Below, piece by piece: positions 8,238 through 17,021 of a stretch of 64,000 nucleotides of DNA. The stretch is from Palsa-461 sp036844945 (lineage in GTDB: Bacteria; Actinomycetota; Acidimicrobiia; Acidimicrobiales; RAAP-2). Position 1 is the stretch's first letter, and each line of letters begins with the position of its first letter. Below the pieces are notes generated by a model. It was not told the DNA's origin. It did no database searches and worked only from the letters and a program-made list of their open reading frames with translations. The stretch spans positions 1 to 64,000 of the forward strand of contig DAIUEV010000001.1 of assembly GCA_036844945.1 (NCBI GenBank), in the 5' to 3' direction. The position numbers were made by a program, and so were the translations under genes.

Positions 8238-8741
8238 TCAGGCCGCGATCCAGGGAAGCTGGACCGGGTCGTCGAAGGCCGTGCCGGCCAGGAGTGCGCG
8301 GACGAGACCGGCCAGACCGCCGGGAAGCACGACCTCGTCGAGCGCCTCGATCTCCGCGGCGTCGCACCACCTCCACCCCTGGTGGACCTCCCGCTCGAGG
8401 TCGGTCCACTCGCCCACGTCCGGCTCGAACCTCGGGGCCGGGTGGACGAAGTACCAGTCCTCGGAGAAGTAGGTGATGCCTCGGAACACCCACTCGCCGC
8501 TCGTCACTGCGACCGGGCCGACCAGATCGTCGGCACCGACCGACAGGCCCGTCTCCTCCCGGAGTTCCCGGGCCGCGGCGTGGCGGAGAGACTCGCCGGG
8601 CTCGATCCCGCCGCCGGGGGCCACCCAGACCGGCGGCTTGTGATCCTTCGGGTCCTGCACCAAGAACAGGAGGACCCGACCTTCGGGATCGAGCACGAGG
8701 ACGCGCGCGGAGGGGCGTTCGATCGGCGGGTTGCCCGACAT
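8238..8741 (-). CDS. Nudix hydrolase
   Basis: The 167-residue protein contains a complete Nudix box: GGGIEPGESLRHAAARELREETGL with REEXXXEE-type metal ligands near residues 50-73. Nudix enzymes hydrolyse nucleoside diphosphates linked to another moiety; the substrate cannot be read from the sequence. ATG 8741 follows a short divergent region shared with the plus-strand kinase gene. It is probably first in a transcript running into glpD. Confidence 0.88.
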   Translation of the reverse strand: MSGNPPIERPSARVLVLDPEGRVLLFLVQDPKDHKPPVWVAPGGGIEPGESLRHAAARELREETGLSVGADDLVGPVAVTSGEWVFRGITYFSEDWYFVHPAPRFEPDVGEWTDLEREVHQGWRWCDAAEIEALDEVVLPGGLAGLVRALLAGTAFDDPVQLPWIAA

Positions 8742-8796
8742 CAGACCGGCGACCGTAGTGCGCGGGCGGCCCGGCCCGGTGGGTGACAATGGCCCG

Positions 8797-9765
8797 GTGG
8801 GTGAGGCCGGTGGCGGAGCGCCGGCCGCGGCCGGGCAGCACCTCCCCTGGGCCGAGGTCCCTGCGCCCGTCCGGGCGTGGGCCGAGCGGGCGGCCGGATC
8901 GACGGTGCTCGAGACGCGCGATGCCACCGGCGGGTTCTCCCCGGGATGCTGCACTGTCCTCTCGCTTCGCGGCGGGCGGACCGTCTTCGTCAAGGCGGTC
9001 GGATCGGCGCTCAACCCTCACAGTCCTCGCATGCACCGCCGCGAGGCACGCGTCGCCGCCGCCCTCCCCCGCGCCGCGCCGCTCCCCGTCCTGCTCGACA
9101 CGTTCGACGACGGCGATTGGATCGCCCTCCTCTACGAGGGGATCGCCGGAGCCCTGCCGGCGACGCCGTGGCGGGAGGACGACCTCACCGCTGTCCTCGA
9201 CGGGTTGGCCGATCTCCACGAGGCCCTGACGCCGTGCCCGATCGAGGCGATCGAGCCCGCATCGGTGCGGGAGGCGCACCTCTTCTCCGGCTGGCGTTCG
9301 TTGGCCGAGGCCGCTGAGCTCCCCGACGGTCTCGACGAGTGGTCGCGGCGGCATCTCGACCGGCTGGCTGCGACCGAGCCTGCGTGCCTCGCGGCGATCG
9401 ACGACGGCGACACCCTGCTGCACGGGGACATCCGCTCCGACAACGTGCTCCTCGGCCAGGCCGGCCCGGTGTTCATCGACTGGCCCCATGCCTCGCGCGG
9501 GGCGCCGGTCCGCGACCTGGTCGGATGGGCGCCGAGCGTCGCGCTGGAGGGCGGCCCCGAGCCCGCCGAGCTCCTGGCCCGCTTCCGTCCGGCGGCCGGA
9601 ACCGACCCCGACGCCGTCACCGCCATCGTGGCCGGCGTGGCCGGCTTCTTCACCGCTCAGGCACTGGGCCCGCCCGAGCCCGGTCTCCCCGGGTTGCGCC
9701 CGTTCCAGGACGCCCAGGGCGTGGCGGCGCGAGCCTGGCTCCGGGAACGTACCGGCTGGAACTAG
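8797..9765 (+). CDS. Aminoglycoside phosphotransferase-type kinase (APH fold)
   Basis: The protein, about 322 residues from GTG 8797, has the APH/choline-kinase fold. The catalytic loop is LLHGDIRSDNVLLG near residue 210, followed by the metal-binding VFIDWPHASRG. The N-lobe includes the nucleotide-binding strand region VFVKAV. Members phosphorylate aminoglycosides, homoserine, choline or other hydroxyl substrates, and this one cannot be assigned. The start is uncertain: GTG 8779 and ATG 8731 are also in frame, and none has a clear ribosome-binding site. ATG 8731 would overlap the divergent Nudix start. Confidence 0.85.
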   Translation: MGEAGGGAPAAAGQHLPWAEVPAPVRAWAERAAGSTVLETRDATGGFSPGCCTVLSLRGGRTVFVKAVGSALNPHSPRMHRREARVAAALPRAAPLPVLLDTFDDGDWIALLYEGIAGALPATPWREDDLTAVLDGLADLHEALTPCPIEAIEPASVREAHLFSGWRSLAEAAELPDGLDEWSRRHLDRLAATEPACLAAIDDGDTLLHGDIRSDNVLLGQAGPVFIDWPHASRGAPVRDLVGWAPSVALEGGPEPAELLARFRPAAGTDPDAVTAIVAGVAGFFTAQALGPPEPGLPGLRPFQDAQGVAARAWLRERTGWN

Positions 9766-9896
9766 GGGCGATCAGGTGTCGGCGAGACCGCTGCGCCGTC
9801 TTCTTCCTGGCCCGTGGTCGAACCAGTCGAATCGCCCGGTCGCCGCCGACGGCGTCCCCGCCGCCGATCTGCTTGATGAGCCTCCGCCCCCACCCC

Positions 9897-10385
9897 TCAG
9901 CGAATGGGGCCGCCGAAGCGAATCACATTTCCGTCGGGGTCGGCGATGGACCCCTCTCGCTTGCCGTAATCCTCGTTGCGGGGGCCGTCGACTTCGATCT
10001 CCGCCTGTCGCCACTCCTCGGCGACCCGATCGGCGTCTTGGCAGTGGATGTAGAGAGCCCCGTGCCCTGGTGGATCGCTTCCCTCTGCCAGGGCAAGGTG
10101 AATGGTGAGGCCACGGTCTCGGTGCGCGAAGGCATAGGTGTCGTCGTGCAGTGACACCTGGAAGCCCGCACGCTCGAACCAGGCGACCGAGCGGGTCACG
10201 TCGGCAACCTTGAAGATCGGCTCGGAACCCGTGACAAGCCAGGTTCCGGTCATGAGCTGCGATTGGCCGTCTCGCTGGGCATTGAGCCCGCCGAGGCAGT
10301 CGTGGCAGATCGGCAGATCGGGGTGCGAGCGCAGTCTGACCCACCAATCGACCGACTTCGAGCAGCACGTGCACGTCACGGCCAT
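9897..10385 (-). CDS. VOC-fold protein with N-terminal zinc knuckle
   Basis: The protein has 162 residues. Residues 1-35 hold paired CxxC motifs (C5/C8 and C27/C30), a probable zinc knuckle. From about residue 48 a single vicinal-oxygen-chelate domain follows: FKVADVTRSVAWFERAGF, then ALYIHCQDADRVAEEW, and the C-terminal GSIADPDGNVIRFGG. VOC proteins of this type include bleomycin-binding and glyoxalase-like proteins. Function here is unknown. ATG 10385 was chosen because it precedes the first CxxC directly. It is transcribed divergently from the fur-like gene, with 150 bp between them. Confidence 0.8.
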   Translation of the reverse strand: MAVTCTCCSKSVDWWVRLRSHPDLPICHDCLGGLNAQRDGQSQLMTGTWLVTGSEPIFKVADVTRSVAWFERAGFQVSLHDDTYAFAHRDRGLTIHLALAEGSDPPGHGALYIHCQDADRVAEEWRQAEIEVDGPRNEDYGKREGSIADPDGNVIRFGGPIR

Positions 10386-10487
10386 GGCTCGCCAATGGTA
10401 AGTGCGAGGTGGCCGCCAGGAGCGGCGACCGCTCGCCCATCCGGTGTGTCCGCGGAGTGCAACCTGACAGACCGCCAGCGGCGGCAA

Positions 10488-10510
10488 TTTTCAACAACGA
10501 TTGTAGAAAA
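10488..10510. promoter_or_regulatory. Near-perfect palindromic operator upstream of fur-like gene
   Basis: The 23-bp sequence consists of TTTTCAACAA, the centre CGA, and TTGTAGAAAA. The halves are reverse complements except at one position. AT-rich palindromes of this form are typical Fur/PerR-family operators. It lies just upstream of the -10 box of the adjacent regulator gene, which suggests autoregulation. The 9-bp AACAACGAT at 10493-10501 recurs directly at 10510-10518. Confidence 0.65.
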
Positions 10511-10521
10511 ACAACGATGGC

Positions 10522-10527
10522 GATAAT
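10522..10527 (+). promoter_or_regulatory. -10 box GATAAT, leaderless promoter of fur-like gene
   Basis: GATAAT ends 8 bp before the GTG start codon at 10536. A transcription start 6-8 nt downstream of the box would fall on or next to the GTG, so the mRNA is predicted to be leaderless, as is common in Actinobacteria. No Shine-Dalgarno sequence is visible. A weak -35 (TTGTAG, 10501-10506) overlaps the palindrome. Confidence 0.55.
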
Positions 10528-10535
10528 CTGATCGA

Positions 10536-10988
10536 GTGAGGACGCCGGAGGAGCTGACCGACCTGTTCCGGGCCAACGGGCGCAAGGTGACCGCTCAGCG
10601 CCAGCGGATCTTCCGGGCCCTCCAGGACAACGTCACCCATCCCTCGGCGGAGGCGGTCTACGAGACGGTGCGGGCCGAGATGGAGACGATCTCGCTTCGG
10701 ACCGTGTACCAGACCCTCTACGAGCTGGCCGAGCTCGGTGAAGTGCTCACCCTCGACCTCGGGACCGGGGCGGTCCGCTTCGACCCAAACGTGGAGGACC
10801 CACACCACCACCTGGTCTGCCGGCGATGCGGCAAGGTCCGCGACCTGCACGTGCAGTTCGAGGGACTCCGCGTGCCGAGGGGGGACACCCAGGGATACGA
10901 CGTCTCGAGCGCCGAGGTCGTGTTCCGGGGGCTGTGCGAGGACTGCCAGGCTGGGGAGTCGGCAACGGCGGCCCGCCGGAGCGCCTGA
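10536..10988 (+). CDS. Fur/PerR-family transcriptional repressor
   Basis: The 150-residue regulator has an N-terminal winged helix (KVTAQRQRIFRAL to SLRTVYQTLYELAELGEV) and a C-terminal dimerisation/metal domain with DPHHHLVCRRCGKVRDL and CEDC, two CxxC pairs that form a structural zinc site. The adjacent rubrerythrin gene suggests peroxide sensing (PerR-like) rather than iron uptake control, but the regulatory metal cannot be told from sequence. It probably controls its own promoter through the 10488-10510 palindrome. The rubrerythrin gene begins 44 bp downstream. Confidence 0.9.
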   Translation: MRTPEELTDLFRANGRKVTAQRQRIFRALQDNVTHPSAEAVYETVRAEMETISLRTVYQTLYELAELGEVLTLDLGTGAVRFDPNVEDPHHHLVCRRCGKVRDLHVQFEGLRVPRGDTQGYDVSSAEVVFRGLCEDCQAGESATAARRSA

Positions 10989-11032
10989 GGACATTCGACC
11001 GTGATGGAAAGAGAAAGAGAAGAGAGGACCAC

Positions 11033-11448
<416 letters not shown>

Positions 11449-11452
<4 letters not shown>

Positions 11453-12084
11453 GCACCCCGGGCGGGCCGCCGGTGCGGCCGCTCGGGCTGGGCGACATCG
11501 CGGATCTGCGCGAGTACGAACGGGTCCGGGACGACTACCGCCGGCGCGTCATCGAGCTGAAGCGCCGGCGGCGGGTCACCCTCGGCCCGATCATGTCGCT
11601 CGTGTTCGAGTGCGCCGAGACGGTCCGCTTCCAGATCCAGGAGATGGCCCGGGTCGAGCGGATCGGCACCGACGAGGGCATCCTCGGCGAGCTGGACGTC
11701 TACAACCGGCTGCTGCCGGGCGGGGGAGAGCTCTCGGCGACCCTGTTCATCGAGCTGACGAGCGACGCCGAGCTCCGACACTGGCTGCCGCGGCTCGTCG
11801 GGATCGAGCGGGCGGTGGGCATCGAGCTCCCGACCGGCGAGGTGGTCGGGAGCCACCCTGAGCAGTCCCACGAGGAGGCGCTGACCAGGGACGAGATCAC
11901 CCCGGCGGTCCACTACGTCCGCTTCGGGTTCCGATCCGACCAGGTCGAGCCCCTGGCCGCGGGGCCGGCGGCGGTGGTCTCCTTGCACCCCGAGTACGAG
12001 GCCCGGGCCGAGCTCGGGGAGGCCACGCGGGCCGAGCTGGCGGGCGATCTCCGGGGCGCGGCCGCCCTGGCGCCCCTCCTCTGA
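11449..12084 (+). CDS. DUF3501 family protein
   Basis: The 211-residue soluble protein matches the DUF3501 family, recognised from RVIELKRRRRVTLGPIMSLVFECAETVRFQIQEMARVERI and the later HYVRFGF segment. The function of DUF3501 is unknown. The family is repeatedly found beside rubrerythrin genes, which is what is seen here: its GTG start overlaps the rubrerythrin stop (GTGA), so the two are translationally coupled. A role in the same peroxide or iron response is inference. Confidence 0.85.
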
Positions 12085-12138
12085 GCCGGCCAAAGCCCCT
12101 CACCAGGGCGAATTCGGCCCACCGGACCACCTTTGACC

Positions 12139-12168
12139 TTTACAGCCGCCAGTGGCCTGAGCCATAAT
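12139..12168 (+). promoter_or_regulatory. Candidate promoter of whiB-like gene
   Basis: TTTACA at 12139-12144 and CATAAT at 12163-12168 are separated by 18 bp and lie about 90 bp upstream of the ATG, leaving a leader of roughly 80 nt. This is read by eye only. Confidence 0.4.
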
Positions 12169-12258
12169 TCCCGTTCCGCCGTTTTCCCGAAGCCCCCCTC
12201 GGGTGGCGGGCCGACGGCGGAGCCAGCCCATAAACCCCCTGTGACAAGGAATTTCCCC

Positions 12259-12498
12259 ATGAGTGCCACCACGTGGCGCAAGCGTGCCGCTTGCCGGGGT
12301 CTCGACGCCGAGATCTTCTTCCCCGGCACAGACGACGAGGACGACGCGATCGAGGCGAAGGCGATCTGCGCCGTCTGCCCGGTCCGCCAGGCATGCCTCG
12401 AGCATGCCCTAGGGTCCCGCGAGCGAGAGGGCATCTGGGGAGGCACGACCGAGCGGGAGCGCCGCCGGCTCGTCCGCCAGCGGCGCAAGTCGGCCTGA
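12259..12498 (+). CDS. WhiB-family iron-sulfur regulator
   Basis: The 79-residue protein has the four cysteines that bind a [4Fe-4S] cluster (C12, C37, C40, C46) and the WhiB turn GIWGGTTERERR followed by a basic C-terminal tail for DNA or sigma-factor contact. WhiB proteins are confined to Actinobacteria and their phages and respond to redox or nitric oxide. ATG 12259 was chosen over an upstream ATG at 12133 because it has AAGGA at 12246-12250 and gives the canonical length. Which WhiB subgroup it belongs to is not clear. It stands alone after the rubrerythrin operon. Confidence 0.93.
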   Translation: MSATTWRKRAACRGLDAEIFFPGTDDEDDAIEAKAICAVCPVRQACLEHALGSREREGIWGGTTERERRRLVRQRRKSA

Positions 12499-12556
12499 CG
12501 TCGGCCCGGCGGAGCCACCGCCGGGACCGGAGAGGGGCGCGAACTATCGTGCGCCC

Positions 12557-13732
12557 GTGGAATTCGAGCTTGCCCCCGAACTCGAGGAGCTCCGCGACAG
12601 CGTCCGGCGGCTCGCCCGCGACAAGGTCAAGCCGAGGGCCCGCGAGATCGACAAGTCCGGCGAGTACCCGTCCGACCTCTTCGAGGCCTTCCGGGACGCC
12701 GGGCTCCTCGGGCTGTGCATCCCCGAGTCGCTCGGCGGCTCGGGGGCGGGCATCCTCGGCCTGACGCTCGCCATCGAAGAGGTCGCCAAGTACTCCAACG
12801 CGGCCGCCCTCATGCTCCTGCTCACCCGGCTGCCGACCGGGCCGGTGCTGATCGCGGGAAGCGACGAGCAGAAACAGAGGTACCTGCCGGGGATCGCGGA
12901 GGGGACGAGCCGCGCCGCTTTCGGCCTCTCGGAGCCCCAGGCCGGGAGCGACGTCATGGGGATGCGCACCCGGGCCGTCCCGGATCCCGGCCTCGACGGC
13001 GGCTGGGTGCTCACCGGGGGCAAGTGCTGGATGTCCGGGGTGGCGGAGGCCGACTGGTACACGGTGTTCGCCAAGACGGCCGAGCCGACCAGCCGGGCGC
13101 ACGACTCGGTGACCGCGTTCATCGTCGAGCGGAAGTGGGACGGGGTCTCGGTCGGACGGCGCGACCACAAGATGGGGGTCCGCGGCGTCGACACGGGCGA
13201 GCTCCTGCTCGACGGCGTCCGGGTCCCCCCGGAGAACGTGATCGGCGAGGTCGGCGGCTTCCGCCTGGCGATGCTGGGGCTGAACTCGATGCGCCCGATC
13301 GTGGCGGCCCGCGGCATCGGCCTGGCCGAGGGCGCGCTCATGTACGCCACCGACTATGTGAAGCAGCGCCAGGCCTTCGGCAAGACGATCGCCGACTTTC
13401 AGGGCATCCAGTGGGAGATCGCCAAGTGCGCCGTCGACATCGAGGCCGCCCGGCTCCTCACCTACCGCGCCGCCGTGCTGGCCGACCAGGGAAAGTTCAC
13501 CAAGGAGTACGTGCCCTTCCTGTCGATGGCCAAGTACCACGCGACCGAGCTGGCCGTGCGGGCGTCGGGACTGGCCGTGCAGTTGCTCGGGGCCGCCGGC
13601 TACATGGAGGACCACCCGGCCGAGCAGTGGTACCGGGACGCCAAGCAACTCACCATCGTGGAGGGCACCTCGCAGGTCCAGCTCGGCCTCATCAGCAAGG
13701 GCGTGCTCGACGGCGACCTCTGGTGGGACTGA
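12557..13732 (+). CDS. Acyl-CoA dehydrogenase
   Basis: The 391-residue flavoprotein introduces the alpha-beta double bond in acyl-CoA. The N-terminal helical domain is followed by FGLSEPQAGSD (FAD/substrate contacts), WVLTGGKCWMSG, and the C-terminal RDAKQLTIVEGTSQVQLG, whose glutamate in VEGTSQ is at the catalytic base position. Length is normal. The electron acceptor would be ETF, which is not in this window. The start is GTG. trpD begins directly after the stop codon, an unusual pairing that is probably positional. Confidence 0.93.
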   Translation: MEFELAPELEELRDSVRRLARDKVKPRAREIDKSGEYPSDLFEAFRDAGLLGLCIPESLGGSGAGILGLTLAIEEVAKYSNAAALMLLLTRLPTGPVLIAGSDEQKQRYLPGIAEGTSRAAFGLSEPQAGSDVMGMRTRAVPDPGLDGGWVLTGGKCWMSGVAEADWYTVFAKTAEPTSRAHDSVTAFIVERKWDGVSVGRRDHKMGVRGVDTGELLLDGVRVPPENVIGEVGGFRLAMLGLNSMRPIVAARGIGLAEGALMYATDYVKQRQAFGKTIADFQGIQWEIAKCAVDIEAARLLTYRAAVLADQGKFTKEYVPFLSMAKYHATELAVRASGLAVQLLGAAGYMEDHPAEQWYRDAKQLTIVEGTSQVQLGLISKGVLDGDLWWD

Positions 13733-14794
13733 GTGACGACGTTCGCCGGCCTGGGGGGCTGGCCCGGCATCCTGGCCCGGCTGGTCGCGGGCGGTTCGCT
13801 GAGCGCGGAGGAGGCCCAGTGCGTCCTCGACCAGGTGCTCGAGGGCGAGGCGTCTGAGGTCCAGATCGCGGCGCTGGCCGTCGCGCTCCGGACCAAGGGC
13901 GAGACGGTCGGGGAGATCCACGGATTCGTTCGGGCAATGCTCGCCCACGCCGAGCCCGTGCGGATCGACGGCGACCTGCTCGACGTCGTCGGCACCGGCG
14001 GCGACCGGCTCGGCAGCATCAACGTGTCGACTCTCGCCGCGCTCATCGCGGCCGGGGCGGGCGTGCGGGTGTGCAAGCACGGGAACCGGGCGGCATCCTC
14101 CTCGGTCGGCACCGCCGATGTGCTCGAAGCACTCGGGGTCGTGGTCGACCTCGGACCCGAGGGAGTGGCGTCGTGCGTCGCGGCGGCCGGCATGGGCTTC
14201 TGCTTCGCGCCGCGGTACCACCCCGGCTACCGCCACGTCGGCCCGGTCCGACGCCAGCTCGGCATCCCCACCGTCTTCAACTTCCTCGGGCCGCTGGCCA
14301 ACCCGGCCCGGGTGCGCTACCAGCTCGTGGGGGTGAGCGACCCGTCCATGGCCGAGAAGATGGCCGGCGTCCTCGGCGCCAACGGTTCGAGGCGGGCGAT
14401 GGTCATGTTCGCCGACGACGGCCTCGACGAGCTGAGCGTCACCTCGCCGTCGACCGTCATCGAGCTCGTCGGCGACGGCGAGCGCTACGAGCTGACGAGC
14501 TGGCGTCTCGATGCGACCGAGCTCGGGATCCCGCGTGCGACCCTGGCCGACCTCTCGGGAGGCGATGCGCCCTTCAACGCGGCGGCGATCCGACGCGTGC
14601 TCGAAGGCGAGCGCGGTCCGCACCGTGACATCGGGGTGCTCAACGCGGCGGCCGCGCTCGTCGTTTCGGGGCATGCCGCCGACCTCGGCGGTGGGCTCGA
14701 ATTGGCGGCCACGTCGCTCGACTCGGGCGCGGCCTCGGGGGTGCTCGAACGGCTCGTGGCGGCGTCGACACTCGCCGCGACCGGGTCTTCCTGA
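13733..14794 (+). CDS. trpD: Anthranilate phosphoribosyltransferase
   Basis: The 353-residue enzyme joins anthranilate to PRPP in tryptophan synthesis. The PRPP-binding stretch LLDVVGTGGDRLGSINVST, then VCKHGNRAASSSVGTADVLEALG, PRYHPGYRHVGPVRRQLGIPTVFNFLGPLANP and the LDELSVTSPS region are all characteristic of TrpD. GTG 13733 abuts the preceding TGA without a gap. No other trp gene is nearby, so it is detached from a trp operon. Confidence 0.95.
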   Translation: MTTFAGLGGWPGILARLVAGGSLSAEEAQCVLDQVLEGEASEVQIAALAVALRTKGETVGEIHGFVRAMLAHAEPVRIDGDLLDVVGTGGDRLGSINVSTLAALIAAGAGVRVCKHGNRAASSSVGTADVLEALGVVVDLGPEGVASCVAAAGMGFCFAPRYHPGYRHVGPVRRQLGIPTVFNFLGPLANPARVRYQLVGVSDPSMAEKMAGVLGANGSRRAMVMFADDGLDELSVTSPSTVIELVGDGERYELTSWRLDATELGIPRATLADLSGGDAPFNAAAIRRVLEGERGPHRDIGVLNAAAALVVSGHAADLGGGLELAATSLDSGAASGVLERLVAASTLAATGSS

Positions 14795-14801
14795 CCGACG
14801 C

Positions 14802-15317
14802 ATGTCGGATCACCCGGCGGATGTGCGCGTCCGCCCGCGCACCGATGACGACCTCGAGACGTGCGTTCGCATGGTGGCAGCGGTGCACGCGCAGGAGGGG
14901 TACCCCCGCTACGGGGCGGACGACCTCCCGGGTTTCTTGACCTTTCCGGACGCCCTGGGGATCTGGGTCGGCGAGCACGAGCGAGAGGTCGTCGGCCACA
15001 TCGCCCTGCGCCCGACGGCGCAACCGCCCGCGGTCATCGAGTCGGCCAGCCGGTTCCTCGCCCGCCCCACCGAGGAACTCTGCGCGGTCACCCGGCTGCT
15101 CGTCGCGCCCGGGGCCAGGCGGCTCGGGGTGGGGGTGCTGCTCCTCGACACCGCGGTGCGCGAGGCTCGCCGTCACCACCTCACCCCGGTGCTCGGGGTG
15201 GACGAGGGGACCGGGGCCGTCGCGTTCTACGAGCGCTGCGGCTGGCGGAGAGTCGAGGCGCTGACCGTGCGCACCCCGGACGGCCAAGACATCGTGCAGG
15301 TCGTCTACGTGCTGTGA
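14802..15317 (+). CDS. GNAT-family N-acetyltransferase
   Basis: The 171-residue protein has the GNAT acetyl-CoA-binding core: VTRLLVAPGARRLGVGVLLLDTAVREARR near residues 95-125, and the C-terminal motif AVAFYERCGWRRVE. It transfers acetyl from acetyl-CoA to an unidentified amine. It follows trpD by 7 bp and is probably co-transcribed. Confidence 0.88.
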   Translation: MSDHPADVRVRPRTDDDLETCVRMVAAVHAQEGYPRYGADDLPGFLTFPDALGIWVGEHEREVVGHIALRPTAQPPAVIESASRFLARPTEELCAVTRLLVAPGARRLGVGVLLLDTAVREARRHHLTPVLGVDEGTGAVAFYERCGWRRVEALTVRTPDGQDIVQVVYVL

Positions 15318-15381
15318 GGCGCGGTCGATGGCCGGCCCCCGCCCTCTGCAGCAGACTGGGGGGACGTTCGAGGGGGTGGTG

Positions 15382-16245
15382 ATGGAGATCGGCGACTGGC
15401 GGGCGACCGCCGACCTGAACGACATCTACCGGGAGATCCGCGCCCTCGGGCTCGAGACCCAGCTGGCCGAGCTCGAGGCCTTCGGGTTCACGGTGCTCGA
15501 GGGGGCGCTGTCGGAGGAGCTGACCAAGGAGCTGCGCGACGCCGTGCTCTCGGTGGCCGAGAAGCGGATCGGGCACGCGCTGCACCCCGACAGCGAGACC
15601 GACTACCAGGGGCTCCAGTTCATCCCGTATCTCTTGTTCAAGGACCCGGTGTTCAAGCGGTCCGTCCTCAACCCGGGCCCGCTCGCCCTCGTCACCTACC
15701 TGCTGGGCCAGCACTGCGTGTTGTCGAGCCTCGGGTGCCACCTGAAGGGCCCGGGCGGACCGGGACTGCTGCTGCACAGCGACCAGGCCAACGGGATCCC
15801 CCAGCCGTTCGCGCCCGCCTCCCAGGTGGCGAACTGCAACTACGCCCTCACCGACTACACCGAGGAGCTCGGGGCGCTCGCCATCGTGCCCGGCAGCCAT
15901 CGCCATCTCCGCCAGCCGACCCGGACCGAGGCCCTGCTCGAAGGCCCGGGCCGGAACCCCGGGGTCATCGCCGTGGAGGTCCCGGCCGGCTCCGCGGTGA
16001 TCTGGCACGGCGCGACCTGGCACGGCTCGTTCCCGCGCCAGGTGCCGGGGCTCCGGATCAACCTGTCGAACTACTTCTGCCGGCCGCACCTGCTGGCCCA
16101 GGAGGACTACCGGCATCATGTGCCCGACGGCTATCTCGAAGGCGAGGACCGCCTCGCCCGGCTGCTCGGCGTCGACCTCGCCTACGGCTGGACCGACGAC
16201 GGACTCACCCGACCACTCGCACCTCAGCACAGCTGGCACGCGTAG
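15382..16245 (+). CDS. Phytanoyl-CoA dioxygenase (PhyH) family protein
   Basis: This Fe(II)/2-oxoglutarate-dependent dioxygenase-like protein has about 287 residues. The metal ligands appear as HSD in LLLHSDQAN and the distal histidine in IWHGATWHGSFPRQVPGLRINLSNYFCRPH; ALAIVPGSHRH is a typical PhyH stretch between them. The substrate is unknown. ATG 15382 was preferred because of the G-rich site just upstream; an in-frame ATG at 15328 would add 18 residues. The next gene, a methyltransferase, starts 11 bp after the stop. Confidence 0.87.
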   Translation: MEIGDWRATADLNDIYREIRALGLETQLAELEAFGFTVLEGALSEELTKELRDAVLSVAEKRIGHALHPDSETDYQGLQFIPYLLFKDPVFKRSVLNPGPLALVTYLLGQHCVLSSLGCHLKGPGGPGLLLHSDQANGIPQPFAPASQVANCNYALTDYTEELGALAIVPGSHRHLRQPTRTEALLEGPGRNPGVIAVEVPAGSAVIWHGATWHGSFPRQVPGLRINLSNYFCRPHLLAQEDYRHHVPDGYLEGEDRLARLLGVDLAYGWTDDGLTRPLAPQHSWHA

Positions 16246-16256
16246 TCCGCCACGGC

Positions 16257-17006
16257 GTGCCCGACGAAGCGCAGTGGACCGCGCAGTACGACGCGTTTGC
16301 CGCCGAGTACGCGGCCAAGAACGCAGCGGGTCCCTTCAACGCCTACTACGAGCGCCCAGCGACGATCTCACTGCTGGGCGATGTGGCGGGCTTACGGGTC
16401 CTCGAGCCCGGCTGCGGGGCCGGCCCACTGACGCTGTGGCTGATCGATCGCGGAGCGATCGTCACCGCGTTCGACGCAAGTCACGCCATGGTCGATCTGG
16501 CCCGATCGCGCGTAGGCGACAGAGCTGACTTCTTCGTCGCTGATCTCGCCGAACCTTTGTCGTTCGCCCCTGACAACAGTTTCGATCTCGTCGTCGCTTC
16601 GCTCGTCTTGCACTACGTCGAGAACTGGGTGCCGGTCTTGCAGGAATTTCGTAGAGTCCTCGTTCCGGACGGATCAGTTGTCTTCTCCACCCACCATCCG
16701 ACCCAGGATGCGAAGGTGTTCAGCCCCGATGACTATTTCGCGATCAAGCTGGTCACCGAGCGTTGGGGCGACGAGCCAGGGTTCGACGTGACGTTCTGGC
16801 GGCGGCCGCTGACCGCCATGACCCGGGCGATCGCCGAAGCCGGCTTCGTCGTGTCGGATCTGGTCGAGCCGGGACCGGTGCCCGAGTTGGAGGATGTCGA
16901 TCCCGAGCTGTTCCATCGCTTCAAGACCCAACCCCAGTTCCTCTTCTTCCGTCTCCGCGCCGACCGTTTGGAGTCTCAGCGGACTGAGGCTCGGGCCGAG
17001 GATTGA
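16257..17006 (+). CDS. Class I SAM-dependent methyltransferase
   Basis: The 249-residue protein has motif I VLEPGCGAGPLTLWL near residue 50, VTAFDASHAMV, and SFDLVVASLVLHYVENW (motif IV region). It belongs to the Methyltransf_11/25 type that modifies small molecules; the substrate is unknown. GTG 16257 follows the PhyH stop closely. The wobble bases are visibly less GC-rich than in neighbouring genes, with codons such as GAT, TTC/TTG and GTC/GTT mixed, which hints at more recent acquisition. Confidence 0.87.
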   Translation: MPDEAQWTAQYDAFAAEYAAKNAAGPFNAYYERPATISLLGDVAGLRVLEPGCGAGPLTLWLIDRGAIVTAFDASHAMVDLARSRVGDRADFFVADLAEPLSFAPDNSFDLVVASLVLHYVENWVPVLQEFRRVLVPDGSVVFSTHHPTQDAKVFSPDDYFAIKLVTERWGDEPGFDVTFWRRPLTAMTRAIAEAGFVVSDLVEPGPVPELEDVDPELFHRFKTQPQFLFFRLRADRLESQRTEARAED

Positions 17007-17021
17007 ACGATCCGCAGTCGC

